A DNA stretch of 64,000 bases from Anaerotruncus sp. MC2020 (GTDB lineage Bacteria; Bacillota; Clostridia; Oscillospirales; Ruminococcaceae), in NCBI GenBank assembly GCA_000701945.1, contig KL370841.1:368310-432309 (forward strand). Reading direction: 5' to 3'. Below the pieces are notes generated by a model. The model was given only the letters and a program-made list of their open reading frames with translations. It did no database searches and was not told the origin of the DNA. This document shows, piece after piece, positions 14,850 to 22,347 of this stretch. Position 1 is the first letter of the stretch. Each line of letters begins with the position of its first letter. The translations under genes were made by a program, and so were the position numbers.

Positions 14850-15320
14850 TGATGTTTGTGCAGTTATACAAAGTTTCAAAATCATTGCCAAAAAGTCCCT
14901 CTCTCAGCGGCTACTTTATGAAGGACATAAAAGCAGAGCCGTATTATTTGCTCAAACTTGTGTAATCATACAAAGTTTGAAAAATGTCGGACAAAACAGT
15001 CCTTCCTAACGGCTACTATATGAGGCGATAAAAATAGGAACATTCATAAGCCGGCAATTATGCACCTCTACAAAATAATATAAAATTATTATGAAAATGG
15101 TTGCCAAAAGGGCTCTCCCAGTTCCCTATAAGTAGAGGGACAAATAATACGGTGCTTGTGCAGTTGTACAAAATTTTACAAAAAGACTGTGCAAAACGCC
15201 CTTCCCATTCCCTTATAAGTAGAGGGCAATTTTCAGAAATGGAAAATTTTCTGAAAAATTTGCTGGAAAGGCTTATCAAAACGCCTCTCCCAGTCCTTTA
15301 TAAGTAGGGGGACATAGTAT
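14850..15320. repeat. Five degenerate ~75-100-bp tandem repeats with hairpins
   Basis: Each unit opens with a variant of TGTGCAGTTRTACAAARTTT and closes with a variant of CCCAGTCCCTTATAAGTAGAGG, which can fold on itself. Units three to five are most alike. No ORF with a start signal. The layout resembles an iteron-type origin or a set of structured RNAs (inference). Confidence 0.6.
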
Positions 15321-15336
15321 CTTGAAAATTAAATAT

Positions 15337-15558
15337 CCTGCGCAGGAGTGATAACACAGCAGTTAAGTGCGCCGCAATGGCTTGGAGGGGCTTAGCGCAT
15401 CGAGCTGTGAAATACTTCTCTCACGTCACGCAAGGCGGAATGAAAGGAACGGTACTGCGCAAGGGTCTAGACAAAACAATTGCTAACTTGCTACCAAGAG
15501 CGTCTAAATGCCGATATATCTTTACTTCTGCCGATAGCAAAATCGGTAGTTGTTAGTT
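15337..15558. repeat. Direct repeat of about 220 bp, copy B
   Basis: Same orientation as copy A, same CCTGCGCAGG start. Followed by the decayed helicase-like gene after ~220 bases of non-coding DNA. Confidence 0.75.
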
Positions 15559-15776
15559 CTGCGATAGTAAATTGCTAACGCCGGAAAAGCTCTGTATCAC
15601 GTGCTTTGACCGTGCTTGGTAGTTTGTTAGTAAAATCAGAGTGGCAGGTCGGCGTGTCACGCATTTGTGCGCGGTTTGTGCCGCCCTGCGGAGAAAGGAG
15701 GGATAACTACACCACACGAGCTCTCAAGGCGAAATTGAGGGCAAATAAAGCGAGTTTAAAAAGAAAGGATGATAGG

Positions 15777-16663
15777 ATGACTGAAAACTACGACAACAAC
15801 ATCTATAACGAGCCGTACTGCGTCAAAGATGGCTGCCTTTACGAAACGATCGAGCGAAAAGGAAAGGTCACAATGGTCAGGCTGTGCGATTACGTTCCTG
15901 TGCTGAAATCTGAGATAACCTTCGACGACGGAGCGGAACAGCGCAAGGCGTTCGAGGTCGGAGCTGTACACTCCAACGGAACAACAATGCGGACGGTAAA
16001 TGTCACCGCAGACGAGATGAGCAGCATGAAGTGGCTCATCGAGAAGTGGGGCTCGCTGGGTTCATATTCGCCTGCAAACAATACGCTCGGCAAGATACGT
16101 CATGCAATTATGAGTACGAAAACAGATGTTGAGTTCAGGACGGTGTACAGTCAGACAGGCTGGCGGCAAATCGGTGAGCGGTATGAGTTTCTGATGCCGT
16201 CTGCGGATAGTCAGTTCACAGTGAAGCTGCAAGGCAAGCTGAACGCATATAACTGGAGCGGAAGTGCAAGTGCGGACAAGCTGTTCTATCTCACAGCTCC
16301 TATCAGTTCTGCGACAAGCTGAAAAGTCTGCTCGACAGCGGCAGGTGCAGTGTCAACGTCATTGGCAGCGACTGCGATATGAACCGAAAAGGCTTCATCG
16401 GCTTCGAGGACGACAACTACTACTACCTCATCATGAATGCGGCGTTCTCGGAGGTTGTGAAGCTGTCGAAGGAAATGGGCGAGAGTTTTTCAATTGGCAA
16501 AAACAGTCTGATACAACAGCTGGTCGATGACGGAATTATGGTCGTGAAAGGTAAACGCAATACAACGACTGTCCGTGTGACCGATGATCGTCAGATGAGC
16601 GTGGCGGTGCTGGATAAGTCGAAGATGTTTGCGGACATGGAAGTGTCCCAAATCAGGCAGTGA
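15777..16663 (+). pseudogene. Decayed DUF927-type mobile-element helicase/primase gene
   Basis: A start at 15777 with AAAGGATGATAGG gives ~180 residues like the N-terminal part of DUF927-type proteins of integrative elements (VLKSEITFDDGAEQRKAFEV, GWRQIGERYEFLMP). The frame breaks near 16300. The C-terminal part then continues in another frame (DKLKSLLDSGRCSVNVIG to DKSKMFADMEVSQ). Full members have about 500-900 residues with Walker motifs in the middle; that part is deleted. Not functional as a helicase. Confidence 0.7.
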
Positions 16664-16871
16664 CTGTCTGTTGCAGGTTAAAATTTCGGGGTCGCAGCCC
16701 CCGAAATGGTCACAGCGGAACGGCAAAGCCGACCGCAAAATAGCAGAAAAAAAGGGCTCTGCCAAAAGGAGTCGTAACTTCGCTGAGTGTTACGGTTCAG
16801 GAGTCGGAAATGAAATAATCAACGAAACATAGGAAAATAAACGGTGTCGGAGAGTAATAATGGAGGTTATT

Positions 16872-17291
16872 ATGGAGAAGAAGGAAAAGCAGGCGGTCTG
16901 GCTCTACCCCAGGACAAAAGAGCTGATCATCAAGCATATGGACGAGGCAAATGCGCGTTCACAGAGTGAATTCATTGAGAACGCTATCAAGTTTTATTCA
17001 GGCTACCTTGACTGCAATTCTGGTATCGCAACGGAGTATCTCGCGCACGTTCTGACTTCAATTATCGACGGAATAGTCAAGGGCTCGGAGTACCGTATCA
17101 ACCGCGGACTCTTCAAGCTGGCGGTGGAGTCGGCTATGCAGTCTCACATTATCGCAGCACTAAATGATGTTGACGACGAAACGATCGACGACCTTAGGGG
17201 AATGTGCGTGGACGAAGTTGCTCACATCAACGGCGTGATAAACTTCGAGCGTGCCTACGATTATCAGAAAGGGGATGATGACGATAAGTGA
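16872..17291 (+). CDS. Ribbon-helix-helix protein of integrative element (1)
   Basis: 139 residues from the ATG at 16872, preferred for GGAGG at the right distance over the ATG at 16860. Residues 3-45 look like an RHH DNA-binding domain (AVWLYPRTKELIIKHMDEAN then RSQSEFIENAIKFY). The rest is helical. It overlaps and resembles in layout the next gene. Likely element-regulation or partition function (inference). Confidence 0.7.
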   Translation: MEKKEKQAVWLYPRTKELIIKHMDEANARSQSEFIENAIKFYSGYLDCNSGIATEYLAHVLTSIIDGIVKGSEYRINRGLFKLAVESAMQSHIIAALNDVDDETIDDLRGMCVDEVAHINGVINFERAYDYQKGDDDDK

Positions 17292-17712
17292 AAAAGTGAG
17301 GACTGGCATTTATATTTCCGAGGACTTGCTCCGCGAGTGCGACGAGTATCTTTCCAAGAACGGCGGCAGCCGCTCGGAGCTTATAGAGTCTGCGCTGAGA
17401 TTATATTTAGCAACGAGGAAAATAAAAGACAAGTCGGAAGTGCTTGTGCCTGAGCTCGCGGAATGTATTTCCGCGGCAAGCGACGAGGGCATAACAAAGA
17501 TATCAAAGGGACTTTTCCGTTACGCTGTCGAAGTAGAAATGCTCATTGCACTGCTGGCGGAGACCTTCGAGGTGACCGAGAAAGAGCTGAAGGTCATACG
17601 CCGCGAGGCTGTAAACAACGTCCGCAGAACGAGAGGGAAGATAAATCTCGATGACCTTATCATGCGAAATGAGCGTGAAGGTATTGTCGACAGCGATGAA
17701 ATTGTTGTGTAG
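17275..17712 (+). CDS. Ribbon-helix-helix protein of integrative element (2)
   Basis: 145 residues. VRTGIYISEDLLRECDEYLS then SRSELIESALRLYL is an RHH domain with the usual strand-helix-helix pattern. The C-terminal half (GLFRYAVEVEMLIALLAE, TRGKINLDDLI) parallels the upstream RHH protein (GLFKLAVESAM, INGVINFERA), so the two are paralogues. AAAGGGG precedes the tandem ATG codons. Overlap of 17 bases with the first gene suggests coupling. Confidence 0.72.
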   Translation: MMTISEKVRTGIYISEDLLRECDEYLSKNGGSRSELIESALRLYLATRKIKDKSEVLVPELAECISAASDEGITKISKGLFRYAVEVEMLIALLAETFEVTEKELKVIRREAVNNVRRTRGKINLDDLIMRNEREGIVDSDEIVV

Positions 17713-17812
17713 TGCTTCTGCTCGGTATCAACAGCCAACATTCGTCCAGTTTAGTGAATGGATTTCGACGGCGAGCTGTGGTATGATTGTTGGTCAGGAG
17801 GTGACCGAGGTG

Positions 17813-18091
17813 ATGAAGTTGCAAGATTTATACTATGGAAACGTCATACCGTGTCAGCACGATGTCAGTAAGGACTCCGACTACGCAAAGCGAAGTCTGG
17901 AGCTGCTTGAAATGTGCGACAGACTGGAGAAACGGCTGTCGGCTGACGATAAGAAGCTGTTGAACGACATAACAGATATGCAGGGAATGCTGTCCGAGAC
18001 AATGATAGCGGAGAGCTACATACAGGGCTTTCGTGACTGTGTCGAACTGATGATAGACGTGATATTCGGCAGGAGCGAGAATCTGAAATAG
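17813..18091 (+). CDS. DUF6809-like small element protein
   Basis: 92 residues from the ATG at 17813 behind AGGAGGTGA. Reads KLQDLYYGNVIPCQ at the start and ESYIQGFRDCVELMIDVIFG at the end, the pattern of DUF6809-type proteins common in firmicute integrative elements. Helical, soluble. Function unknown. A longer frame upstream lacks a start signal. Confidence 0.65.
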   Translation: MKLQDLYYGNVIPCQHDVSKDSDYAKRSLELLEMCDRLEKRLSADDKKLLNDITDMQGMLSETMIAESYIQGFRDCVELMIDVIFGRSENLK

Positions 18092-18106
18092 AATTATAAC
18101 AATGGC

Positions 18107-18132
18107 ATGGGTACGGTTGTCGCCGTACCCAT
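18107..18132 (+). terminator. Hairpin after DUF6809-like gene
   Basis: Perfect 10-bp stem ATGGGTACGG (18107-18116) with 18123-18132, followed by TTTGACCTTTG. Weak T-run, so attenuation rather than full termination is possible. Confidence 0.5.
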
Positions 18133-18157
18133 TTGACCTTTGAAGGGAGTGAGAAAA

Positions 18158-18187
18158 ATGACCGCAGCATTCATTCGTGAGGACTGA
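18158..18187 (+). CDS. Possible 9-residue leader peptide
   Basis: MTAAFIRED and stop, preceded by AAGGGAGTGAG. It lies just before the Xis gene and could couple translation. Only the ribosome binding site supports it. Confidence 0.3.
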   Translation: MTAAFIRED

Positions 18188-18209
18188 CGTTCGGCGAAAG
18201 GAGAATAGA

Positions 18210-18401
18210 ATGGGTGAAAACAACGAGGAAAGAATAGTTATGCTGACCATAAAGGAAGCGGCTGCACTGGTGGAGGGGCTGACCGAATACAGAGTCCGTC
18301 AGATGTGCATAAACAATCAGGTGCCGCACATCATGGCAGGCAAGAAATATCTCATCAACAAGGACTTGTTCCTCAGGTATCTGCGTGGGGAGACTGCGTA
18401 A
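18210..18401 (+). CDS. xis: Excisionase-like DNA-binding protein
   Basis: 63 residues from the ATG at 18210 (AAAGGAG upstream). LTIKEAAALVEGLTEYRVRQ then QVPHIMAGKKYLINKDLFLR is a winged helix of the excisionase/helix_turn_helix_17 type. Such proteins bend DNA at attachment sites and steer the integrase. It lies 100 bases before the integrase gene, the usual xis-int order. Confidence 0.8.
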   Translation: MGENNEERIVMLTIKEAAALVEGLTEYRVRQMCINNQVPHIMAGKKYLINKDLFLRYLRGETA

Positions 18402-18504
18402 ATAAATAGTGCAAAAAGGCGCGTTTCTGCTGGACTTTTCTGCCGCGTTGTGGTATGATGTCCTTGGTAGAAACGCGCCGTATTATTGAACGGAGGTTTT
18501 ATAT

Positions 18505-19734
18505 ATGGCGGCTATCAGAAAAAGAAAAAACGGTTCGTATGAAATAAGAGTCTCCTGCGGTTACGGAGTCGATGGCAAGCAGCACAACCAGTACAGGAGC
18601 TACTATCCCGAGCCGGGAATGACTCCCCGGCAGATAGAGAGGGAAGTCAACAAAATGGCGGTGCTGTTCGAGGAAGAGTGCATGAGGGGACAGATAACCT
18701 CGGCGATAAAGTTCCAGCGATTTGCGGAGCAGTGGTTCGAGGAGTACGCGAAAATTAATCTCAGACCGACTTCCTACGCCCGAATGAAACAGCTCACCAA
18801 GCGTGTCTATCCTGCACTGGGACATAAGCGTATGGACAAGTTGACTGCGCGAGACATTCAGCGTTTCATCACAGACATGATGATAAACGGCAGGAACGAG
18901 ACCACAGGCAAACCGCTCTCGCGCAAGACAGCGGTCCACCACCTGAGCTTCATCAGCGACGTGTTTACATACGCGATACGAATGGGTATGCTGAGCGACA
19001 ATCCGTGCAGACGAGTGTTCGTGCCGAAGCAGGAGCAGCTCGAAAAGGAGATATTCACGCTGGACGAGGTGAGGACGCTGTTCGCCAATCTGGACAACGA
19101 GCCGATGAAGTATCAGCTCTACCTTATGCTTGCGATATACAGCGGCTTCCGTCGCAGCGAGATGCTGGGACTGGAGTGGAAGGACATCGACTTTGAAAAT
19201 GACCTCATCCACGTCAGACGAACCTCGCAGTACACCGCGGAGAAGGGTATTTACACTGACACCACCAAGACGCGGAGCTCCAAGCGTGTATCGAAGATGC
19301 CCGAGATAATAATGGATCTGCTGAGGCGGTTCAGAACGGAGCAGACTATCGAGGCACGACGGCTCGGTACGAAGTGGGTGGAGAACGACAGGCTGTTCAC
19401 GAAGTGGAACGGCGAGCCTATGAATCCGCAGACGCCGTTCGAGTGGCTGAAGGGCTACTGCGGACGTGTGGGAGTGCCCTTCAAAAATATTCATTCCCTG
19501 CGTCACCTGCACGCGAGTCTGCTTATATTCGAGGGAGTGGACGTGGTGGCGGTTTCGGCTGATATGGGCCACAGCGTCGTAGGTACAACTCTGAATCTGT
19601 ATTCCCATATGTTCCAGGAGGCGAGGGCTCGCAACTGCGAGGCTATCACCAACGCTCTGAAGTTCGCTCATCAGCCCGCGGAGTGCGTGAAATATGACGT
19701 CCAGAACCGCGGTGGTGAGCAGTTCGGGACATAA
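18505..19734 (+). CDS. int: Tyrosine recombinase/integrase of an integrative element
   Basis: 409 residues. N-terminal arm-binding region (1-60), SAM-like core-binding domain (about 70-170) and a complete catalytic domain with R216 (SGFRRSEM), K-region TKTRSSKR, H330-x2-R333 (HSLRH), H356 (MGHS) and nucleophile Y366 (TLNLYSHMF). Integrates and excises the element by site-specific recombination. GGAGG lies before the ATG. The gene points at a tRNA-Glu operon 146 bases away, with arm-type repeats between. A fragment of a close relative is at 9445-9668. Confidence 0.95.
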   Translation: MAAIRKRKNGSYEIRVSCGYGVDGKQHNQYRSYYPEPGMTPRQIEREVNKMAVLFEEECMRGQITSAIKFQRFAEQWFEEYAKINLRPTSYARMKQLTKRVYPALGHKRMDKLTARDIQRFITDMMINGRNETTGKPLSRKTAVHHLSFISDVFTYAIRMGMLSDNPCRRVFVPKQEQLEKEIFTLDEVRTLFANLDNEPMKYQLYLMLAIYSGFRRSEMLGLEWKDIDFENDLIHVRRTSQYTAEKGIYTDTTKTRSSKRVSKMPEIIMDLLRRFRTEQTIEARRLGTKWVENDRLFTKWNGEPMNPQTPFEWLKGYCGRVGVPFKNIHSLRHLHASLLIFEGVDVVAVSADMGHSVVGTTLNLYSHMFQEARARNCEAITNALKFAHQPAECVKYDVQNRGGEQFGT

Positions 19735-19780
19735 AAATGACCGCAGAGCCAGAACTCTGCGGCACACCTGAAAATAGTTA

Positions 19781-19809
19781 AAAGTGGTAATAAGTGGTCA
19801 GTAAGTGGT
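19781..19809. repeat. Three AGTGGT repeats: probable integrase arm sites
   Basis: AGTGGT at 19783, 19793 and 19804, 10 and 11 bases apart (one helical turn), just after int. Direct repeats of this spacing are typical integrase arm-binding sites near an attachment site. A CCGCAGAG/CTCTGCGG hairpin lies before them (19741-19763). Confidence 0.55.
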
Positions 19810-19821
19810 TACGGGTAGTTG

Positions 19822-19868
19822 GTTAAAAAAATAAAAAACTGCAAATGGCTTAAATCAGCCATTTGCAG
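19822..19868 (-). terminator. Terminator of the tRNA-Met/tRNA-Glu operon
   Basis: 12-bp perfect stem (CTGCAAATGGCT, 19839-19850, with 19857-19868) followed on the minus strand by TTTTTTATTTTTTT. Confidence 0.9.
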
Positions 19869-19879
19869 TAACCAATTAA

Positions 19880-19954
19880 TGGTGACCCGTACGGGAATTG
19901 AACCCATGATTCCGCCGTGAAAGGGCGATGTCTTAACCTCTTGACCAACGGGCC
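19880..19954 (-). tRNA. tRNA-Glu (anticodon TTC)
   Basis: Anticodon stem TCGCC/GGCGG around CTTTCAC, acceptor GGCCCGT/ACGGGTC, A73, CCA encoded. A second Glu(TTC) gene besides the one in array 2, with different acceptor and arms. Candidate attachment region for the element. Confidence 0.92.
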
Positions 19955-19989
19955 GATAAAAGCGTTATCTGAAGAGATAACGCTTTGAA

Positions 19990-20066
19990 TGGTAGCGGCA
20001 GTAGGATTCGAACCAACGACCAATCGGGTATGAACCGAGTACTCTAGCCAACTGAGCTATGCCGCC
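19990..20066 (-). tRNA. tRNA with CAT anticodon (Met, or Ile2)
   Basis: Anticodon loop TTCATAC, acceptor GGCGGCA/TGCCGCT, A73, CCA encoded. Elongator Met is most likely; a lysidine-modified tRNA-Ile2 cannot be excluded by eye. A 9-bp hairpin (19959-19984) separates it from tRNA-Glu. Confidence 0.88.
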
Positions 20067-20099
20067 AAGTAGGTCGCAGGAAAAACCTGCGACTAATTT

Positions 20100-20128
20100 A
20101 TTATACTATAATGTGTGCGAAAAGTCAA
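20100..20128 (-). promoter_or_regulatory. Promoter of the tRNA-Met/tRNA-Glu operon
   Basis: TTGACT and TATAAT with a 17-bp spacer; a GTCGCAGG/CCTGCGAC leader hairpin (20074-20094) lies before the first tRNA. Confidence 0.85.
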
Positions 20129-20213
20129 GAAAAAAATAATCGGGGGAGGATTTTCGTCAAATCAGCCAAACTACGACTTGCGTAAGCGCGACAAATGTGA
20201 CAAATGCACGATG

Positions 20214-20765
20214 TCAGAGCGATGCAGAGATGCCGCGGCAGAACTCTGCAATTTCGTCTATGTGCGGAAGCACATCATCTTTTCGTTCGACGGAGCACAG
20301 CCCCAAATGACCGCAGCACTCGATTTCGAGGTGACCGTAGAAGTGCTCGACGGAGCCGATGACCCTCTCGCACTCCTTCATGCTCGGACCTGTGCGCTGC
20401 GCGATGACGAAGCCCTTCTTTCCGCGGCTTATCGAGGCGTGCGGCTCGTGGGTATTACACCACGGAGTACATCTGTCGATGAAAGCTTTGAACTGTCCGG
20501 GGATATCCGCCCAGTATGAGGGCGACACAGCAACTATAACGTCCGCTCGCTCGAATTCGGCTATAATGCGGGGGATATCGTCGGTCATTACGCATTTCGC
20601 GGTGTTATGGCAGTTCCGACAGCCCTTGCAGAATGCAAAGCTGTAGTCGTCGATACAGACGGACTTAACGTCGAAGTCTCCCGCGAGCTGTTTGGCGGCA
20701 ATGCGTGCTATTTCGGCGGTCGCGCCGTCTCTGACGGGCGAGCAGTTCATCACAAGTGCTTTCAT
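20214..20765 (-). CDS. Flavodoxin-fold NAD(P)H-dependent oxidoreductase / iron-sulfur flavoprotein-like
   Basis: 183 residues. KALVMNCSPVRDGATAEIA is the FMN phosphate loop of the flavodoxin-like reductase family, and SPSYWADIPGQFKAFIDR holds the flavin ring region. The cysteines C46, C49, C52 and C58 (CKGCRNCHNTAKC) match the compact 4Fe-4S motif of iron-sulfur flavoproteins. An electron-transfer or reductase role in the cytosol is expected. It is last on a minus-strand run, 15 bases after the CPBP protease gene. Confidence 0.85.
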   Translation of the reverse strand: MKALVMNCSPVRDGATAEIARIAAKQLAGDFDVKSVCIDDYSFAFCKGCRNCHNTAKCVMTDDIPRIIAEFERADVIVAVSPSYWADIPGQFKAFIDRCTPWCNTHEPHASISRGKKGFVIAQRTGPSMKECERVIGSVEHFYGHLEIECCGHLGLCSVERKDDVLPHIDEIAEFCRGISASL

Positions 20766-20780
20766 TGTGTACCTCCCATT

Positions 20781-21443
20781 TCAAAAAACGAACGTCCACA
20801 CGACGATTAGAGCGTCATATATGCCGTGAGCGATGATCAGTGACAGGAGCGAGCAGTTCTTGATTTTCAGTCGGAAGAGGCAGAAAAGCGCTCCGATGAA
20901 TGCGGTAACGAATAGCTGAGCGATGTTTCCTCTGAGTATGTGGAAGGCTCCGAACAGCAGCGAGGACAGGATGACCGCGCCGATATCGCTGCCGAAGATG
21001 CTCTTTGCATATTCGTAAATGGTGCCGCGGAAGACAAGTTCCTCGACGAGTCCGACGGCGATGATACAGAATACAAATTCGTAGATAAACTGCCACAAAT
21101 GGGTGTATTGCTTGTCGCTGCTGACGTAACCTCCGAAGCCTGCAAGGTGCGGTATTACGGTAAGTACGAGTGACATTGCCGCTCCGAGCGCGACTCCCGT
21201 GCCTATTTGCGCGGGGAGCTTTTCCTTAGTGCAGCCGTAGTCTGCGAGCTTGTGACCGCAGAACAGCAGAGCCGCAGCCGATACTGCCGCAATCAGCCAG
21301 TAGGTCACTATCGCCAGGACCATACGTGCCGCCAGCGGGAACGACATCAGCAGATAATTATCGAATGAATAAACACCGAAAAGTATAGCGATACTTGCAA
21401 AAAAGCTTATTATAAGTGCGGCGATATTTTTAGTCTTGGACAT
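20781..21443 (-). CDS. CPBP family intramembrane glutamic endopeptidase
   Basis: 220 residues, about seven hydrophobic segments. Motif 1 EELVFRG puts E134/E135 and R139 in the membrane, motif 2 is F164-x3-H168 (FGAFH), and the third histidine is H206 (HGIYD). These are the catalytic residues of the CAAX protease/bacteriocin-processing (Abi) family. Substrate unknown. It starts 11 bases after the Sel1 gene ends, in the kinase operon. Confidence 0.88.
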   Translation of the reverse strand: MSKTKNIAALIISFFASIAILFGVYSFDNYLLMSFPLAARMVLAIVTYWLIAAVSAAALLFCGHKLADYGCTKEKLPAQIGTGVALGAAMSLVLTVIPHLAGFGGYVSSDKQYTHLWQFIYEFVFCIIAVGLVEELVFRGTIYEYAKSIFGSDIGAVILSSLLFGAFHILRGNIAQLFVTAFIGALFCLFRLKIKNCSLLSLIIAHGIYDALIVVWTFVF

Positions 21444-21453
21444 TTTTCCTCCT

Positions 21454-22347
21454 TTATGTCATTCGCGAGAGCCGTTTCAGAGCCTCCGCCGCTCCCGGAT
21501 TACCACCGTCTGCGGCGTGCTTGTACCACGATTTCGCGGTCGGAAGGTTAGCCTCCACGCCGTAGCCCTTTTCGTAGCACACGCCGAGGTTATACTGCGC
21601 GGAAGCAAAGCCCTTGTCCGCTGCCTTTCGGTAGTATATCGCCGCCTTGTCGACGTCCTTTTCGGTGCCCGTGCCGTAGAAGCAGCAGTTGCCCATAGCG
21701 TTGAGCGCGGCAGCGTGACCCTTTGCGGCGGCGAGGGAGTAGCAGTCATACGCCTGCGAAAAATCGCGCTTTGTGCCTATGCCGTTCTCGCAGCAGAAGC
21801 CCATATTGTACTGCGCCGCAGCGACTCCCGCGGAGGCAGCCGCCGAGTAAAAGCTGAACGCCGTAAAGTAGTTCTGCTCGACGCCCTTGCCGTAGTAGTA
21901 GCACGTCCCGAGGAGGTACTTCGCCTGTGCGTGACCTCTCGCGGAAGCCATAGCGAGGTACTTCACCGCCATTTCGTTGTTGACCTCAGTGCCGTGTCCG
22001 TACAGGAAGCAGCAGGCGAGGTTGTACTGCGCCTTTGAGTAGCCGCGCGCGGCGGCACGTCGGAAGTAATCGAAAGCGGTATCGAGGTCGCGCTCGACGC
22101 CCTTGCCGCTGTACAGACAGCTCGCGTACTCGTTCTCCGCGGGAGCATAGCCCTTTTCCGCGGCAGCGAGGAAGCACTGCACCGCGAGCGACTCCGCGCC
22201 CGATTCACGGGCAGCGAGACCGTCCTTGTACTGCTGCTCGGGGGGAGCCTCCGCGGTGAATTTCATATCCCTCACCGCATCGCAGACCATGCAGCTTTCC
22301 ATGCTGTCGTCGTTCGCGGTCGAGCACATCGGACATATCCAGCTCAT
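21454..22347 (-). CDS. Zinc-ribbon plus Sel1-like repeat protein
   Basis: 297 residues. The first 25 contain CPMCSTANDDSMESCMVC, a RanBP2-like zinc finger. Then about seven Sel1-like 36-residue repeats follow (AAEKGYAPAENEYASCLYSG, AARGYSKAQYNLACCFLYGH and so on) to the end. Sel1 repeats are protein-binding scaffolds. The start overlaps the kinase stop by 4 bases (ATGA), so it is translated together with the kinase and may be its partner or substrate (inference). Confidence 0.88.
   Translation of the reverse strand: MSWICPMCSTANDDSMESCMVCDAVRDMKFTAEAPPEQQYKDGLAARESGAESLAVQCFLAAAEKGYAPAENEYASCLYSGKGVERDLDTAFDYFRRAAARGYSKAQYNLACCFLYGHGTEVNNEMAVKYLAMASARGHAQAKYLLGTCYYYGKGVEQNYFTAFSFYSAAASAGVAAAQYNMGFCCENGIGTKRDFSQAYDCYSLAAAKGHAAALNAMGNCCFYGTGTEKDVDKAAIYYRKAADKGFASAQYNLGVCYEKGYGVEANLPTAKSWYKHAADGGNPGAAEALKRLSRMT

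Noticed and set aside
14850..15320. CRISPR array
   Set aside because: The repeats are degenerate, longer than CRISPR repeats and contain no uniform spacers; no cas genes are near.
18499..19767. 422-codon open frame on the minus strand
   Set aside because: Antisense shadow of the integrase gene, with no start signal and a low-complexity His/Arg/Leu-rich protein.
20115..20519. 134-codon open frame on the plus strand
   Set aside because: Overlaps the tRNA promoter and the flavoprotein gene in antisense; no ribosome binding site.
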